From: Streptomyces sp. CB01201
GTDB taxonomy: Bacteria > Actinomycetota > Actinomycetes > Streptomycetales > Streptomycetaceae
DNA: 64,000 bases
Assembly: GCF_002803085.1 (NCBI RefSeq)
Contig: NZ_NNBJ01000011.1
Location: forward strand, 62,001 to 126,000
Direction of reading: 5' to 3'
Shown in pieces: positions 1-7,819 of the stretch. The first letter of the stretch is position 1. Each line of letters starts with the position of its first letter. The notes beneath the pieces are model-generated. The model worked only from the letters and a program-made list of their open reading frames with translations, did no database searches and was not told the DNA's origin. The translations under genes and the position numbers were made by a program.

Positions 1-2
1 CG

Positions 3-824
3 ACACGGGAGTTGTGGGACTCCTGGCCGGAGGGCGAGACGCCGAAGCCCGTCGTCCACCACGGGCGGCACTTCTCCGTCGAGGGCAGGTTCGGGGTGCC
101 GCGCTCCCCGCAGGGGCACCCGGTCGTCATCCAGGCCGGGGACTCCGGCGAGGGCCGCGAGTTCGCGGCCTCGGCCGCCGACGTCGTCTTCACCCGGCAC
201 GGCACCCTGGAGGCAGGGCGCGCCTTCTACGCCGACGTCAAGGGCCGCCTGGCCCGCCACGGCCGGGAGCCCGACGACCTCAAGATCATGCCCGGCGTCA
301 CCGTCGTCCTCGGGGACACGGCGGCCGAGGCGCAGGAGAAGGCGGCCGGGATCCGCCAGCGGCAGGTCTCCCCGCAGAACGCGATCGTCGCCCTCGAACA
401 GGTCTGGGGCCGCGATCTGTCCGCCTACGACCCCGACGGGCCGCTGCCCGACATCGACCCCGACCCGGAGTCGGCGCTCGTCCAGGGCCGGGTCGACATC
501 GCCAACGCCCGGGAGATCGCGGCCAGGTGGCGTGCCCTGTCCGAGGCCAAGGGGCTCTCCATCCGGCAGACGGTGATCGAGAGCACCGGCCGGCAGTCCT
601 TCGTCGGCACCCCGGACGCCGTCGCCGCCGAGCTCGACACGTTCGTGCAGAGCGATGCCGCCGACGGCTTCGTCCTCGTCCCCCACCTCACCCCCGGCGG
701 CCTGGACGACTTCGTCGACCAGGTGGTGCCGCTGCTCCAGGAACGCGGCGTGTACCGCACGGAATACACCGGAACGACGCTGCGCTCGCACCTCGGGCTG
801 CGTCAGCCGGTATGGAAAGGTTGA
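3..824 (+). CDS. LLM-class flavin-dependent oxidoreductase, NtaA/SnaA/DszA-like (5' truncated)
   Basis: The reading frame is open to the left edge, so this is the C-terminal ~273 residues of a longer protein (family members are usually 400-460 residues). Recognisable NtaA/SnaA/DszA-type features are the segment HPVVIQAGDSGEGREFAA followed by AADVVFTRHG, which in the family forms part of the flavin-binding end of the TIM barrel, and the C-terminal FVGTPDAVAAELDTFVQ...DGFVLVPHLTPGGLDDFV...LVPLLQERG-like block. Members are FMNH2-dependent monooxygenases that cleave C-N or C-S bonds of small organic compounds with a partner flavin reductase; the substrate here cannot be told. The stop lies 4 bp before the DUF1684 gene, so the two are probably cotranscribed. 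Confidence 0.88.
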   Translation, partial: TRELWDSWPEGETPKPVVHHGRHFSVEGRFGVPRSPQGHPVVIQAGDSGEGREFAASAADVVFTRHGTLEAGRAFYADVKGRLARHGREPDDLKIMPGVTVVLGDTAAEAQEKAAGIRQRQVSPQNAIVALEQVWGRDLSAYDPDGPLPDIDPDPESALVQGRVDIANAREIAARWRALSEAKGLSIRQTVIESTGRQSFVGTPDAVAAELDTFVQSDAADGFVLVPHLTPGGLDDFVDQVVPLLQERGVYRTEYTGTTLRSHLGLRQPVWKG

Positions 825-828
825 TCGC

Positions 829-1626
829 ATGAGCACGCAAGCACACAACGGCCCGGAGTCCGACCACGAGCTCGACTGGAAGCAGTGGCACGAACACCGC
901 GTCGCGACGGTCTCCGCGCCGTACGGCCCGCTCGCCCTGACCGCCACCCACTGGCTCGCGGACGGGGTGCCCGAGGAGTTCGGGCAGTGGCGCGAGGACG
1001 GTGACGAGGTGGTCGTGACCGCCACCGCCGGACACCGACTGAGCCTTGACGGAAGCCCGTTGGCGGGCGAAGTCCGGCTCGGCGCCGACTCCGGTCCGGT
1101 GGACGGCTCCCGGCTCTCCCAGCGGGGCCGCCGGCTCGTGGTGCTGCGCCGCGAGGGCCTGTGGGCGGTCCGGGTGTGGGACCCCGAGTCCCCGGCCCGC
1201 CGGGCCTTCGCGGGCATCGAGGCGGCCGCGTACGAGGAGCGGTTCCGCCTGCCCGGCACCTTCCGCCCGTACGAACGCCGGCAGGTGAGGGTACCCAACG
1301 CGGACGGGGTCGAGCGCGGTCTCGACCTCGCGGGGGAGATCGCGTTCACGCTCGGCGGCCAGGAGCACACCCTCCAGGTCGCGGTGGAGGCCGACGGTTC
1401 GCTGTGGGCCGTGTTCGCCGACGGCACCAGCGGGAAGTCCACCTTCCGGTTCCGCTTCCTGCGGCCCGAGGCGCCCGCAGCCGACCACTCGGTGACCGTC
1501 GACTTCAACCGCGCCCAACTGCCGCCCTGCGCCTTCGCGGACCACTTCATCTGCCCCTTCCCGCCCCCGGGCAACACCCTCCCCATCGACATCCCGGCGG
1601 GGGAGCGCACCATCCGCACCAACTGA
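829..1626 (+). CDS. DUF1684 domain-containing protein
   Basis: A 265-residue cytoplasmic protein of the DUF1684 family, function unknown. Typical family segments are the N-terminal LDWKQWHEHRVATVSAPYG, a central YEERFRLPGTFRPYERRQV and a C-terminal VDFNRAQLPPCAFADHFICPFPPPGN, where the conserved FNRAxxPPCAF(T/A)xxxxCPxPPxxN signature is clear. The ATG at 829 is preceded by GGAAAGG at 814-820. It follows the flavin oxidoreductase after 4 bp, a pairing that suggests a shared catabolic role, which is inference only. A very strong hairpin downstream (1718-1757) probably ends the transcript. Confidence 0.85.
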   Translation: MSTQAHNGPESDHELDWKQWHEHRVATVSAPYGPLALTATHWLADGVPEEFGQWREDGDEVVVTATAGHRLSLDGSPLAGEVRLGADSGPVDGSRLSQRGRRLVVLRREGLWAVRVWDPESPARRAFAGIEAAAYEERFRLPGTFRPYERRQVRVPNADGVERGLDLAGEIAFTLGGQEHTLQVAVEADGSLWAVFADGTSGKSTFRFRFLRPEAPAADHSVTVDFNRAQLPPCAFADHFICPFPPPGNTLPIDIPAGERTIRTN

Positions 1627-1717
1627 CCCCGGCGCGCGCTCCCTCGCGGGCGTCCGGCCAAAAGGCCCCCTTGCGCGCCCCGGCCGGGCCCCCGAATACT
1701 CCTCCGCAGCGCTTGTC

Positions 1718-1757
1718 AGGAGCACGGCCGCACGACCCGTCGTGCGGCCGTGCTCCT
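1718..1757 (+). terminator. 18-bp perfect hairpin, probable terminator
   Basis: Positions 1718-1735 pair perfectly with 1740-1757 around a 4-base CCCG loop. No T-tract follows, as is common in Streptomyces. It sits between the DUF1684 stop and the protease leader, so it may end the upstream transcript or shape the protease leader RNA. Confidence 0.7.
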
Positions 1758-1820
1758 CGGCTGCGCCTCACGGGGTCCCCCCACCCATGGGCCCCTCGAT
1801 TCCCCTCGGGAGGAAAAGAA

Positions 1821-2744
1821 GTGAGGATCAAGCGCACCACCCCCACAGTCCGCACCGCCCCCACCGCACCCTCCGGTCTCGCGAGACGCACCAGGCTGGC
1901 GGCGGTCGCCGCCGGTCTGCTCGCCGCCGCGGCCGTCGCCGTTCCGCACGCCAGCGCCGCCCCCGCCCAGACCTTCGGCGCCGCCGCGCTGACCGCCGCG
2001 AGCGACGCCGTACGCGGCGCGGACGTGGCCGGAACCGCCTGGAGCGTGGACAGCGCGACCGGCAGGGTCGTCGTCACCGCCGACTCGACCGTGACGGCCG
2101 CCGACCTGGCGAAGATCCGGCACGAGGCCGGCGTCAACGCGGACGCGATACGCATCGAGCGCACCCCCGGCAAGTTCACCAAGCTGCTCTCCGGCGGCGA
2201 CGCCATCTACACCACCAGCTGGCGCTGCTCCCTCGGCTTCAACGTCAAGAAGGGCTCCACGTACTACTTCCTGACGGCCGGTCACTGCACCGAGGGCAAG
2301 CCGAACTACTACACCAACTCCTCGCACTCGACGAGCATCGGCCCCACCGTCGGCACCAGTTTCCCGGGCAACGACTACGGTCTCGTGCAGTACACCAACA
2401 CCTCGCTCGCGCACCCGAGCGCGGTGGGCAGCCAGCAGATCACCAGCGCGGCCAACCCCACGGTCGGCCAGACGGTCACCCGGCGCGGCTCGACCACCGG
2501 CGTCCACAGCGGCAAGGTCACCGCGCTCAACCAGACGGTCAACTACGGCAACGGCGACATCGTGTCCGGCCTCATCAAGACCACCGTGTGCGCCGAACCC
2601 GGCGACTCCGGCGGTCCGCTGTACGCCGGTTCCACCGCCCTCGGCCTCACCTCGGGCGGCAGCGGGAACTGCACCTCCGGCGGCACGACGTTCTTCCAGC
2701 CCGTCGTCGAGGCGATGAACGCCTATGGCGTGACCCTGTTCTGA
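1821..2744 (+). CDS. Secreted S1-family serine protease (streptogrisin-like prepro-enzyme)
   Basis: Exported serine endopeptidase of the streptogrisin/alpha-lytic protease type, 307 residues, close to the ~300 of streptogrisins A and B. GTG start at 1821 is chosen because GGGAGGAAAAG lies just upstream and the frame then opens with a twin-Arg/Lys-rich N-terminus and an Ala-rich signal peptide ending near AVPHASAAPAQ. A pro-region spans roughly residues 45-120 and the mature chain should begin near AIYTTSW. The triad is visible: His155 in LTAGHC, Asp185 in NDYGLV, Ser263 in GDSGGP. Cys pairs around His155 and Ser263 fit the family disulfides. It stands alone, with hairpins on both sides. Confidence 0.95.
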   Translation: MRIKRTTPTVRTAPTAPSGLARRTRLAAVAAGLLAAAAVAVPHASAAPAQTFGAAALTAASDAVRGADVAGTAWSVDSATGRVVVTADSTVTAADLAKIRHEAGVNADAIRIERTPGKFTKLLSGGDAIYTTSWRCSLGFNVKKGSTYYFLTAGHCTEGKPNYYTNSSHSTSIGPTVGTSFPGNDYGLVQYTNTSLAHPSAVGSQQITSAANPTVGQTVTRRGSTTGVHSGKVTALNQTVNYGNGDIVSGLIKTTVCAEPGDSGGPLYAGSTALGLTSGGSGNCTSGGTTFFQPVVEAMNAYGVTLF

Positions 2745-2780
2745 CGACACATCAGTCCTCTGTGGCCGCCCGCGGCCCCG

Positions 2781-2812
2781 AGCCCCCGCCCGGAAACAAC
2801 CGGGCGGGGGCT
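2781..2812 (+). terminator. Intrinsic terminator after the S1 protease
   Basis: 13-bp perfect GC stem (2781-2793 with 2800-2812) and a 6-base AAACAA loop, 36 bp after the protease stop. No T-run follows. Confidence 0.8.
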
Positions 2813-2911
2813 TCCGGCTGAACGTGATGCGTGGTTTTGGGAGGATGTGCAAGGGCAGGACGGAATACGGGTCCACTGATGACCCGCGCCGGACACACGG
2901 GGTGAGACGCA

Positions 2912-3391
2912 TTGAAGCGCATCGGAGTGACCGGTCACCGGGACATCCCGCCCGAAGCCTTCGAGGAGATCCGCGACCGCCTGCGGGCGCTGTTGTGCGG
3001 CCACGACGGCTCCCTCGAAGCCCTCTCCAGCCTGGCCACCGGCGCCGACCAGCTCTTCGCGGCCATCGCCCTGGAGTGCGGCGCCGCCCTCACCGTCGTC
3101 ATCCCCAGCGGCGACTACGAGACGGGCTTCGCCGACGCCGCCGAACTGGCCCGCTACCGGGGCCTGAAGCGCCGCGCGAGCCAGGAGGTCGACCTCGGCT
3201 ACCCGCACTCCACGGACGAGGCGTACTACGCGGCCGGCGCCTACATCGCGGACAACTGCGACCGGCTCGTCGCCGTCTGGGACGGCCTGCCGGCCCGGGG
3301 CCTCGGCGGCACCGGGGACATCGTGCAGTACGCCCGCGGCCTCGGCCGCCCCGTCACCGTCATCTGGCGGGACGGCGTCCGGCGGTCGTAG
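2912..3391 (+). CDS. SLOG-family putative nucleotide-sensor protein
   Basis: 159-residue single-domain protein with a Rossmann-like SLOG fold signature. It has RIGVTGHRD at residues 3-11, LATGADQLFAAIALE (the family GA-rich ligand loop), VVIPSGDYETGF, and the distal VAVWDGLPARGLGGTGDIVQYAR loop. SLOG domains (after SMF/DprA and LOG) bind nucleotide-derived ligands, and stand-alone forms are genomic partners of SLATT membrane effectors in predicted conflict systems. The start is TTG at 2912 with GGGGTGAGA at 2899-2907; no ATG/GTG gives the conserved N-terminus. It runs head-on into the SLATT gene with only 9 bp between stop codons, instead of sharing an operon. Ligand unknown. Confidence 0.8.
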   Translation: MKRIGVTGHRDIPPEAFEEIRDRLRALLCGHDGSLEALSSLATGADQLFAAIALECGAALTVVIPSGDYETGFADAAELARYRGLKRRASQEVDLGYPHSTDEAYYAAGAYIADNCDRLVAVWDGLPARGLGGTGDIVQYARGLGRPVTVIWRDGVRRS

Positions 3392-3400
3392 GCCGCCCCG

Positions 3401-4333
3401 TCAACTCCGCAGCCGGGCCAGCCAGTCGGTGTGCTGAGGCGAGACGATGCGCTCGGTCTCGTACACGGCCTGCGGCCACTGCCGCTCGGTCACCGTGTTC
3501 TCCATCGCCACATGCATCTCCATCAGGTCCTGCTCCACCAGCGAATGCGCCGATATCAGCGGCTGGTGGCGGCGGATCTCGCTCCAGGCCAGACAGGCCG
3601 CGGCCGAGGCCGACAGCAGGCCCGCGACGTCCGCCCGCTGGGCGACCGAGAAGGTCCCCAGGACGGCGAGGAAGAGCGCGAGGAGGGTGAGCACGGTGAT
3701 CGCCGTCGACCACAGTCGGGTGGCCCGCCGCGAGGTCTCCTGGCGGCGCCGGTACCAGTTGCGCTGCTCGATCAGGCGGTCGCGTACGTAGGTCTCCTTG
3801 CGGACGCTGAACGCCCTGGCCCGTAACTCCCGCATGCCCGGTGTGACGAGCCCCCCGTCGGCGAGTTCCCCCTCCTCGCGCGGGTCGCGCCAGCCGACCT
3901 TCTTCAGCTCGCGCAGGCCCTCCTCGACCCGCGCGACGAAGAGGCCGTCCGGATCCGGGGCGCTCAGGTCGAAGGGGGCGCCGTGCACGGCATAGCGCCA
4001 GCACATCGACTTGATGAACTCGGCGGCCGAGCGGTTGAGTTGCCAGTGTGAAGCGGCATGGCGCCGGGCCGCCCCGAACGTGGCGAGCAGCACCCCGGCG
4101 TAGGCGAGCGCGCTCACCGCGCTGAGCAGCTGGAGGCCGGAGCCGACGCGCACCTGCGGCAGTGCCGCCGCGGCCGCCCCGACGACCAGGAGCGAGAGCT
4201 GGGTGCGGGTCAGCTTGACCGCCGACTGCTGGCGGCCGATCGCCAGCGCGTCCGCGTGGTGGAAGAGGCCCGGCAGATCCGCGTTCCGGAAGACCATGCT
4301 CTGCAGTGGGCCGGGAATCGCCGTCACATGCAC
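3401..4333 (-). CDS. SLATT / DUF4231 membrane protein, putative pore-forming effector
   Basis: 310-residue protein with two paired hydrophobic hairpins. One is at about residues 45-90 (LLVVGAAAAALPQV ... LLSAVSALAYAGVLLATFG), the other at about 210-250 (ITVLTLLALFLAVLGTFSV ... VAGLLSASAAACLAW). This is the layout of DUF4231/SLATT proteins, the two-TM effector domains associated with SMODS and SLOG sensors. A charged segment (RDRLIEQRNWYRRRQETSRR) precedes the second pair. In the Burroughs-Aravind model these effectors permeabilise the membrane when the sensor detects a nucleotide signal; that is family inference. GTG at 4333 follows GACGGGGG; GTG 4327 and ATG 4297 are alternatives. Divergent from fxsA, convergent with the SLOG gene. 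Confidence 0.8.
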   Translation of the reverse strand: MHVTAIPGPLQSMVFRNADLPGLFHHADALAIGRQQSAVKLTRTQLSLLVVGAAAAALPQVRVGSGLQLLSAVSALAYAGVLLATFGAARRHAASHWQLNRSAAEFIKSMCWRYAVHGAPFDLSAPDPDGLFVARVEEGLRELKKVGWRDPREEGELADGGLVTPGMRELRARAFSVRKETYVRDRLIEQRNWYRRRQETSRRATRLWSTAITVLTLLALFLAVLGTFSVAQRADVAGLLSASAAACLAWSEIRRHQPLISAHSLVEQDLMEMHVAMENTVTERQWPQAVYETERIVSPQHTDWLARLRS

Positions 4334-4504
4334 CCCCGTCTGCGGTTATACCTGAATTCTGTGCCGGGTAAGGCAGTTGTGCGCCCCCTTTGCGCACTCC
4401 ACCCCCCGATGGGGATGAGAGTAAAGTCGTCCTGCCGGTACTGCAACGGTGCATGTGCCGGTGCCACTGTCCACGCGCGGTTATCACTCACCCCAGGGAC
4501 GAAC
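4334..4504. promoter_or_regulatory. Divergent promoter region between the SLATT gene and fxsA
   Basis: 171 bp that must hold promoters for both directions. An inverted repeat GTGCGC (4379-4384) and GCGCAC (4392-4397) with a 7-base spacer lies near the middle. The stretch around 4385-4435 is less GC-rich than its surroundings. I cannot assign -35/-10 boxes with confidence. Confidence 0.4.
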
Positions 4505-4678
4505 GTGAAAACCTCCGTAAATACAGTCTCATTCAGCACCGCGAAGAAGACCCGGGTGCCGCTGGCCGACCTGGCAGCGAAAGGTACGGACCCGGCTGCC
4601 GAGAAGAAGATCGCCAGGGTGGTCCCCGCCTCGGGCCGCCCGCTCATGGAAGGCGCCTCGTTCAACTCCTCGCTCTGA
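4505..4678 (+). CDS. fxsA: FxSxx-COOH RiPP precursor peptide FxsA
   Basis: 57-residue peptide ending F53-N54-S55-S56-L57, exactly the FxSxx-COOH pattern that defines FxsA. A leader-like segment RVPLADLAA at residues 17-25 matches the PLADL-type recognition motif common in this family. In related three-residue cyclophane RiPPs, the partner radical SAM enzyme links the Phe ring to a carbon of the residue two positions on, so Phe53 and Ser55 are the expected crosslink here. GTG start at 4505 with a weak AGGGA upstream; the peptide begins VKTSVNTVSF. The gene directly precedes fxsB, with a hairpin region between. No classical export signal or Gly-Gly cleavage site is seen, so the fate of the mature peptide is open. 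Confidence 0.9.
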   Translation: MKTSVNTVSFSTAKKTRVPLADLAAKGTDPAAEKKIARVVPASGRPLMEGASFNSSL

Positions 4679-4690
4679 CGGGCGAGTTGA

Positions 4691-4742
4691 CGGCCCACCC
4701 CGCCGGGCGTGCCCGGCGGGGAACGGGTGGCGGGGTGGGCCG
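4691..4742 (+). promoter_or_regulatory. Two mutually exclusive GC hairpins between fxsA and fxsB
   Basis: An outer 14-bp perfect stem pairs 4691-4704 with 4729-4742. An inner 11-bp perfect stem pairs 4698-4708 with 4711-4721. They share bases 4698-4704, so only one can form. This lies 12 bp after the fxsA stop and 78 bp before fxsB. It could be a partial terminator that keeps precursor mRNA in excess over maturase mRNA, or an attenuator. The mechanism is inferred; the pairing is seen. Confidence 0.6.
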
Positions 4743-4819
4743 CACGAGGTCGTCCGGGCGGGCAGTGCGAGAACTCCCGGACCGGACACCTCAATTCCCG
4801 TTCTCGCTAAACTGGCGCA

Positions 4820-7015
4820 ATGACAGGACCCCTGGTCCCATTCCGCGAGATCGTTCTCAAGGTGCACAGCCGGTGCGATCTCGCCTGCGATCACTGTTAT
4901 GTGTACGAAGCCGGAGACCAGACCTGGCGCGAACAGCCCAGGGCGGTCTCCGACCACGTCATTGCGCACACCGCCCGACGACTGGCCGAGCATGCCGAAA
5001 AGCACCGGCTGCCCTCCGTATCGGTGATTCTGCACGGTGGTGAGCCCTTGCTCGCCGGCCCCGGCCGACTGCGGCGCGTCTGCGAGGAACTGACCGCCGC
5101 CGTCACCCCCGTCGCGGAACTCGATCTGCGCATCCACACCAACGGGGTGCTCCTCGGCCCGGCCTACCTCGACCTGTTCGCGGAGTTCGGCGTGAAGGTC
5201 GGCATCTCCCTCGACGGCGACCGAGCCGCCAACGACCGCCACCGCCGCTTCGCCGACGGCCGCAGCAGCCACCCGCAGGTCCTGGCCGCCGTCGAACTGC
5301 TCCAACAGCCGCGCCACCGGCCGCTGTTCCTCGGCCTGCTCTGCACCATCGACCTCGCCAACGACCCCGTCGCCGTACACGACGCCCTGGTGGAACTCGA
5401 CCCGCCGCGCATCGACTACCTCCTGCCGCACGCCACCTGGGAGACCCCGCCCCACCGGCCCGGCGGTGCGCCGGCGCCCTACGCGGACTGGCTGCTCGCG
5501 GTCTTCGACCGCTGGGACGAGGGCGGCCGGACGGTCCCGGTGCGGCTCTTCGACTCGGTGCTCTCCACCCTGCACGGCGGCCCCAGTCTCACCGAGTCCC
5601 TGGGGCTTGCCCCGGCCGACATCGTCGTCGTGGAGACCGACGGCTCGCTCGAACAGGTCGACTCGCTGAAGTCGGCCTACGAGGGCGCCGCCGCCACCGG
5701 GTTCTCCGTCTTCCGGGACGACTTCGACGCGGTCGCCGCCCACCCCGGCGTCCGGGCCCGCCAGCGCGGCCTCGCCGGAGTCGGCGCGCAATGCCGCCGC
5801 TGCCCGGTCGTCCGCTCCTGCGGAGGCGGCCACTACACGCACCGCTACAGCGCCGACCGGGGCTTCGACAACCCCTCGGTCTACTGCCCCGACCTGATGG
5901 CCCTCGTGCACGGCATCGAGGCCCGCACGCCGGTGCCGGAGGATCTCCTCGACCCGGCTCAACTGGCCGCATCGGCACTGGAGTTGAACCGGCTCCTGCT
6001 GGCCCGGCTGCACTCCGTGCTCGACGGGCGGGGCGGCCCCGACTGGGCGCGGATCTGGGAACTCGCCACCTCGCTCGACGGCCCGGGGCTCGATGCCGTC
6101 CTCGCCGCCCCGTACACCCGCGGCCGGCTGCTCGACGCCCTGGCGGCGCTGGACGAGGGGCGCCCCGGTGCCGAGACCGCGGCCCGGCGCCTCGCCGCGT
6201 ACACGGTCGCCGCGGCCGTGCGCGCCGGCGTCCCGCTGAGCCTCGCCGTCCCCTGGTCCGACGGCCGGCTGTACCTGCCGACCTTGGGGGAGCTGAGCCT
6301 GGGGGACCCCGGCACCCGAGGTCTCGCCGAGGTCGCCGTCGCACGGCACGGCTTCTCGGTACGGCACGCCCACGCCGAGCACCACGTGCCCCGTCCCGAC
6401 CAAACCGCCCCGAACTGGCGGCCGTTGACCAGGATCGACGGCCTGATCGTCGACGACCTCGACCCCTGCCGCGACTGCTTCGGCACCCCCGTGGCGCCCC
6501 GGCTCGATGCCCGCGAGGCGCGCGAGTGGGGGCGCCGGGTGGCCCGCGCCCGCGACCGCCTCGCCGGGGCCGCCCCGCCCTGGGCCCCGCCCGGCCCCCT
6601 CACCACCGTCACCCCGCTGGCCGGCGGAGCGGATCCCGTGGTGGGCCGGCACGGCTTCGGCGCGCTCGGTCTGCCCCTCGGCCTCACGGACCGGGCGCTC
6701 GACATCGCCCTGCTGCGCGGGGGACGCGCGGCGACCCTGCGCGCCCTGCTCGACGTGGCGGACCTGTACGACATGGACGGCGCGTGGCAGCATCCGTCAC
6801 CCCGGGGGCCGCTCCCGGTCTCCCGGCTCCTTGCCGACACGTACGAAGGGGTCGCGGTCGCCGCCCACACGGGCGACACCCGGACCCTGGCGGGGCTCGG
6901 TCCGGCGCTCGACTCGCTGGAGCGGGCGGCCGAACTCACCGTCACCGGAAGGCGCCTGGTCCAGACCCTGCGCCAGGAGTGGGAAGAGGCATCGCGTGCC
7001 CGAGAACACCGCTGA
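4820..7015 (+). CDS. fxsB: FxsB radical SAM/SPASM peptide maturase with degenerate metallohydrolase extension
   Basis: 731 residues. The N-terminal radical SAM domain has C19-x3-C23-x2-C26 (CDLACDHCY) for the SAM-binding [4Fe-4S] cluster and SVILHGGEPLL for SAM binding. A SPASM region follows with C325-x2-C328-x5-C334 and C356, for auxiliary clusters. Residues ~380-731 match the extension that in related proteins is an HExxH putative metallohydrolase. Where HEFQH-type zinc ligands would be expected, the sequence reads GLPLGLTDRALDIALL, so the metal site is lost. This is the recognised inactivated-extension form of FxsB. Expected role: carbon-carbon crosslinking of the FxsA C-terminus into a cyclophane. 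It overlaps the next gene by 20 bp, implying coupled translation. Confidence 0.93.
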   Translation: MTGPLVPFREIVLKVHSRCDLACDHCYVYEAGDQTWREQPRAVSDHVIAHTARRLAEHAEKHRLPSVSVILHGGEPLLAGPGRLRRVCEELTAAVTPVAELDLRIHTNGVLLGPAYLDLFAEFGVKVGISLDGDRAANDRHRRFADGRSSHPQVLAAVELLQQPRHRPLFLGLLCTIDLANDPVAVHDALVELDPPRIDYLLPHATWETPPHRPGGAPAPYADWLLAVFDRWDEGGRTVPVRLFDSVLSTLHGGPSLTESLGLAPADIVVVETDGSLEQVDSLKSAYEGAAATGFSVFRDDFDAVAAHPGVRARQRGLAGVGAQCRRCPVVRSCGGGHYTHRYSADRGFDNPSVYCPDLMALVHGIEARTPVPEDLLDPAQLAASALELNRLLLARLHSVLDGRGGPDWARIWELATSLDGPGLDAVLAAPYTRGRLLDALAALDEGRPGAETAARRLAAYTVAAAVRAGVPLSLAVPWSDGRLYLPTLGELSLGDPGTRGLAEVAVARHGFSVRHAHAEHHVPRPDQTAPNWRPLTRIDGLIVDDLDPCRDCFGTPVAPRLDAREAREWGRRVARARDRLAGAAPPWAPPGPLTTVTPLAGGADPVVGRHGFGALGLPLGLTDRALDIALLRGGRAATLRALLDVADLYDMDGAWQHPSPRGPLPVSRLLADTYEGVAVAAHTGDTRTLAGLGPALDSLERAAELTVTGRRLVQTLRQEWEEASRAREHR

Positions 7016-7790
7016 GGACCACGGGGAGCGGAGCGCGGGGGACCTGGCAGGCCAACTGCGCGCCCTCGGGGTGCGCGAGGCCGGCATCCTCCTCGTGCAC
7101 GCCTCGCTGCGCGACACCGGGCTGCGCAGCGCCGTGCTCCTGGACGCGCTGCGTACGGTGCTCGGCCCCGAAGGCACCCTGGTGGTCCCCGCGTTCACGC
7201 CCGAGAACTCCGACACCTCACCGGCCCATCTGGCCCTCCTGCGCGAGGCCCCCGACCCGGTGGCGTTCCGGGCCGCGATGCCGCCCTTCGACCCCGAGCA
7301 CACCCCGTCCCCGGGCACCGGACGCCTCGCCGAACGGGTCAGGACCACCGAGGGTGCCGTCCGCAGCGACCATCCGCAGACCTCCTTCGCGGCGCTCGGC
7401 GCCCGCGCCGCCGAGCTCATGAAGGGCCACGCCCTCGACTGCCACTTCGGCCCGGAGTCCCCACTGGCCAAGCTCGTCGCGGCCGACGCCCAGGTGCTCC
7501 TCGTCAACGTGGGCTTCGCGGTGTGCTCCGCCTTCCACCACGCCGAATACCTGGTGCCCGCCGCCCCGACCCGCAACTACCGGGCGGTGATCAGGGACGA
7601 AGGGGGCGCGGCACGGTGGTTCGAGTACCGGGACGCCGCCCTCGACGACAGCGACTTCGCCCGCATCGGCGAGGACTTCCCCGCCGCCCGGCTGCGCCAC
7701 GGCCCGCTGGGGCGCCGCACCGCCCGGCTCTTCCCGATCGGCGCGGCCGTCGAGCACGCGGTGGCCTGGATGGTCCACCACCGCCCCTGA
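6996..7790 (+). CDS. AAC(3)-family aminoglycoside N3-acetyltransferase homologue in the fxs operon
   Basis: 264 residues of the AAC(3) acetyl-CoA-dependent acyltransferase family. Family blocks are clear: ILLVHASLRDTG, GPEGTLVVPAFTPEN, GRLAERVRTTEGAVRSDHPQTSFAALG, GHALDCHFGPESPLAKL, and FHHAEYLVP. GTG start at 6996 lies inside fxsB with GGAAGAGG at 6982-6989. The embedded position argues for a role in the RiPP pathway, such as acylating a peptide amine, more than for antibiotic resistance; I recall AAC(3)-like genes being common in fxs loci. The substrate is unknown and resistance should not be assumed from the family name. Confidence 0.9.
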   Translation: MPENTAEDHGERSAGDLAGQLRALGVREAGILLVHASLRDTGLRSAVLLDALRTVLGPEGTLVVPAFTPENSDTSPAHLALLREAPDPVAFRAAMPPFDPEHTPSPGTGRLAERVRTTEGAVRSDHPQTSFAALGARAAELMKGHALDCHFGPESPLAKLVAADAQVLLVNVGFAVCSAFHHAEYLVPAAPTRNYRAVIRDEGGAARWFEYRDAALDDSDFARIGEDFPAARLRHGPLGRRTARLFPIGAAVEHAVAWMVHHRP

Positions 7791-7819
7791 GCGAGGACCG
7801 GGAAGGATGGTGAGAGCCC

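Noticed and set aside
2912..3391. DprA-like DNA-processing protein
   Set aside because: SLOG-type motifs are present but it is a single short domain next to a SLATT gene, without the DNA-binding parts of DprA.
4529..6793. Long open frame on the minus strand over fxsB
   Set aside because: It mirrors the fxsB coding frame in GC-rich DNA and has no domain or codon pattern of its own.
6996..7790. Antibiotic resistance gene
   Set aside because: The AAC(3) fold is clear, but its position inside the fxs operon argues for a biosynthetic role; no resistance context is present.
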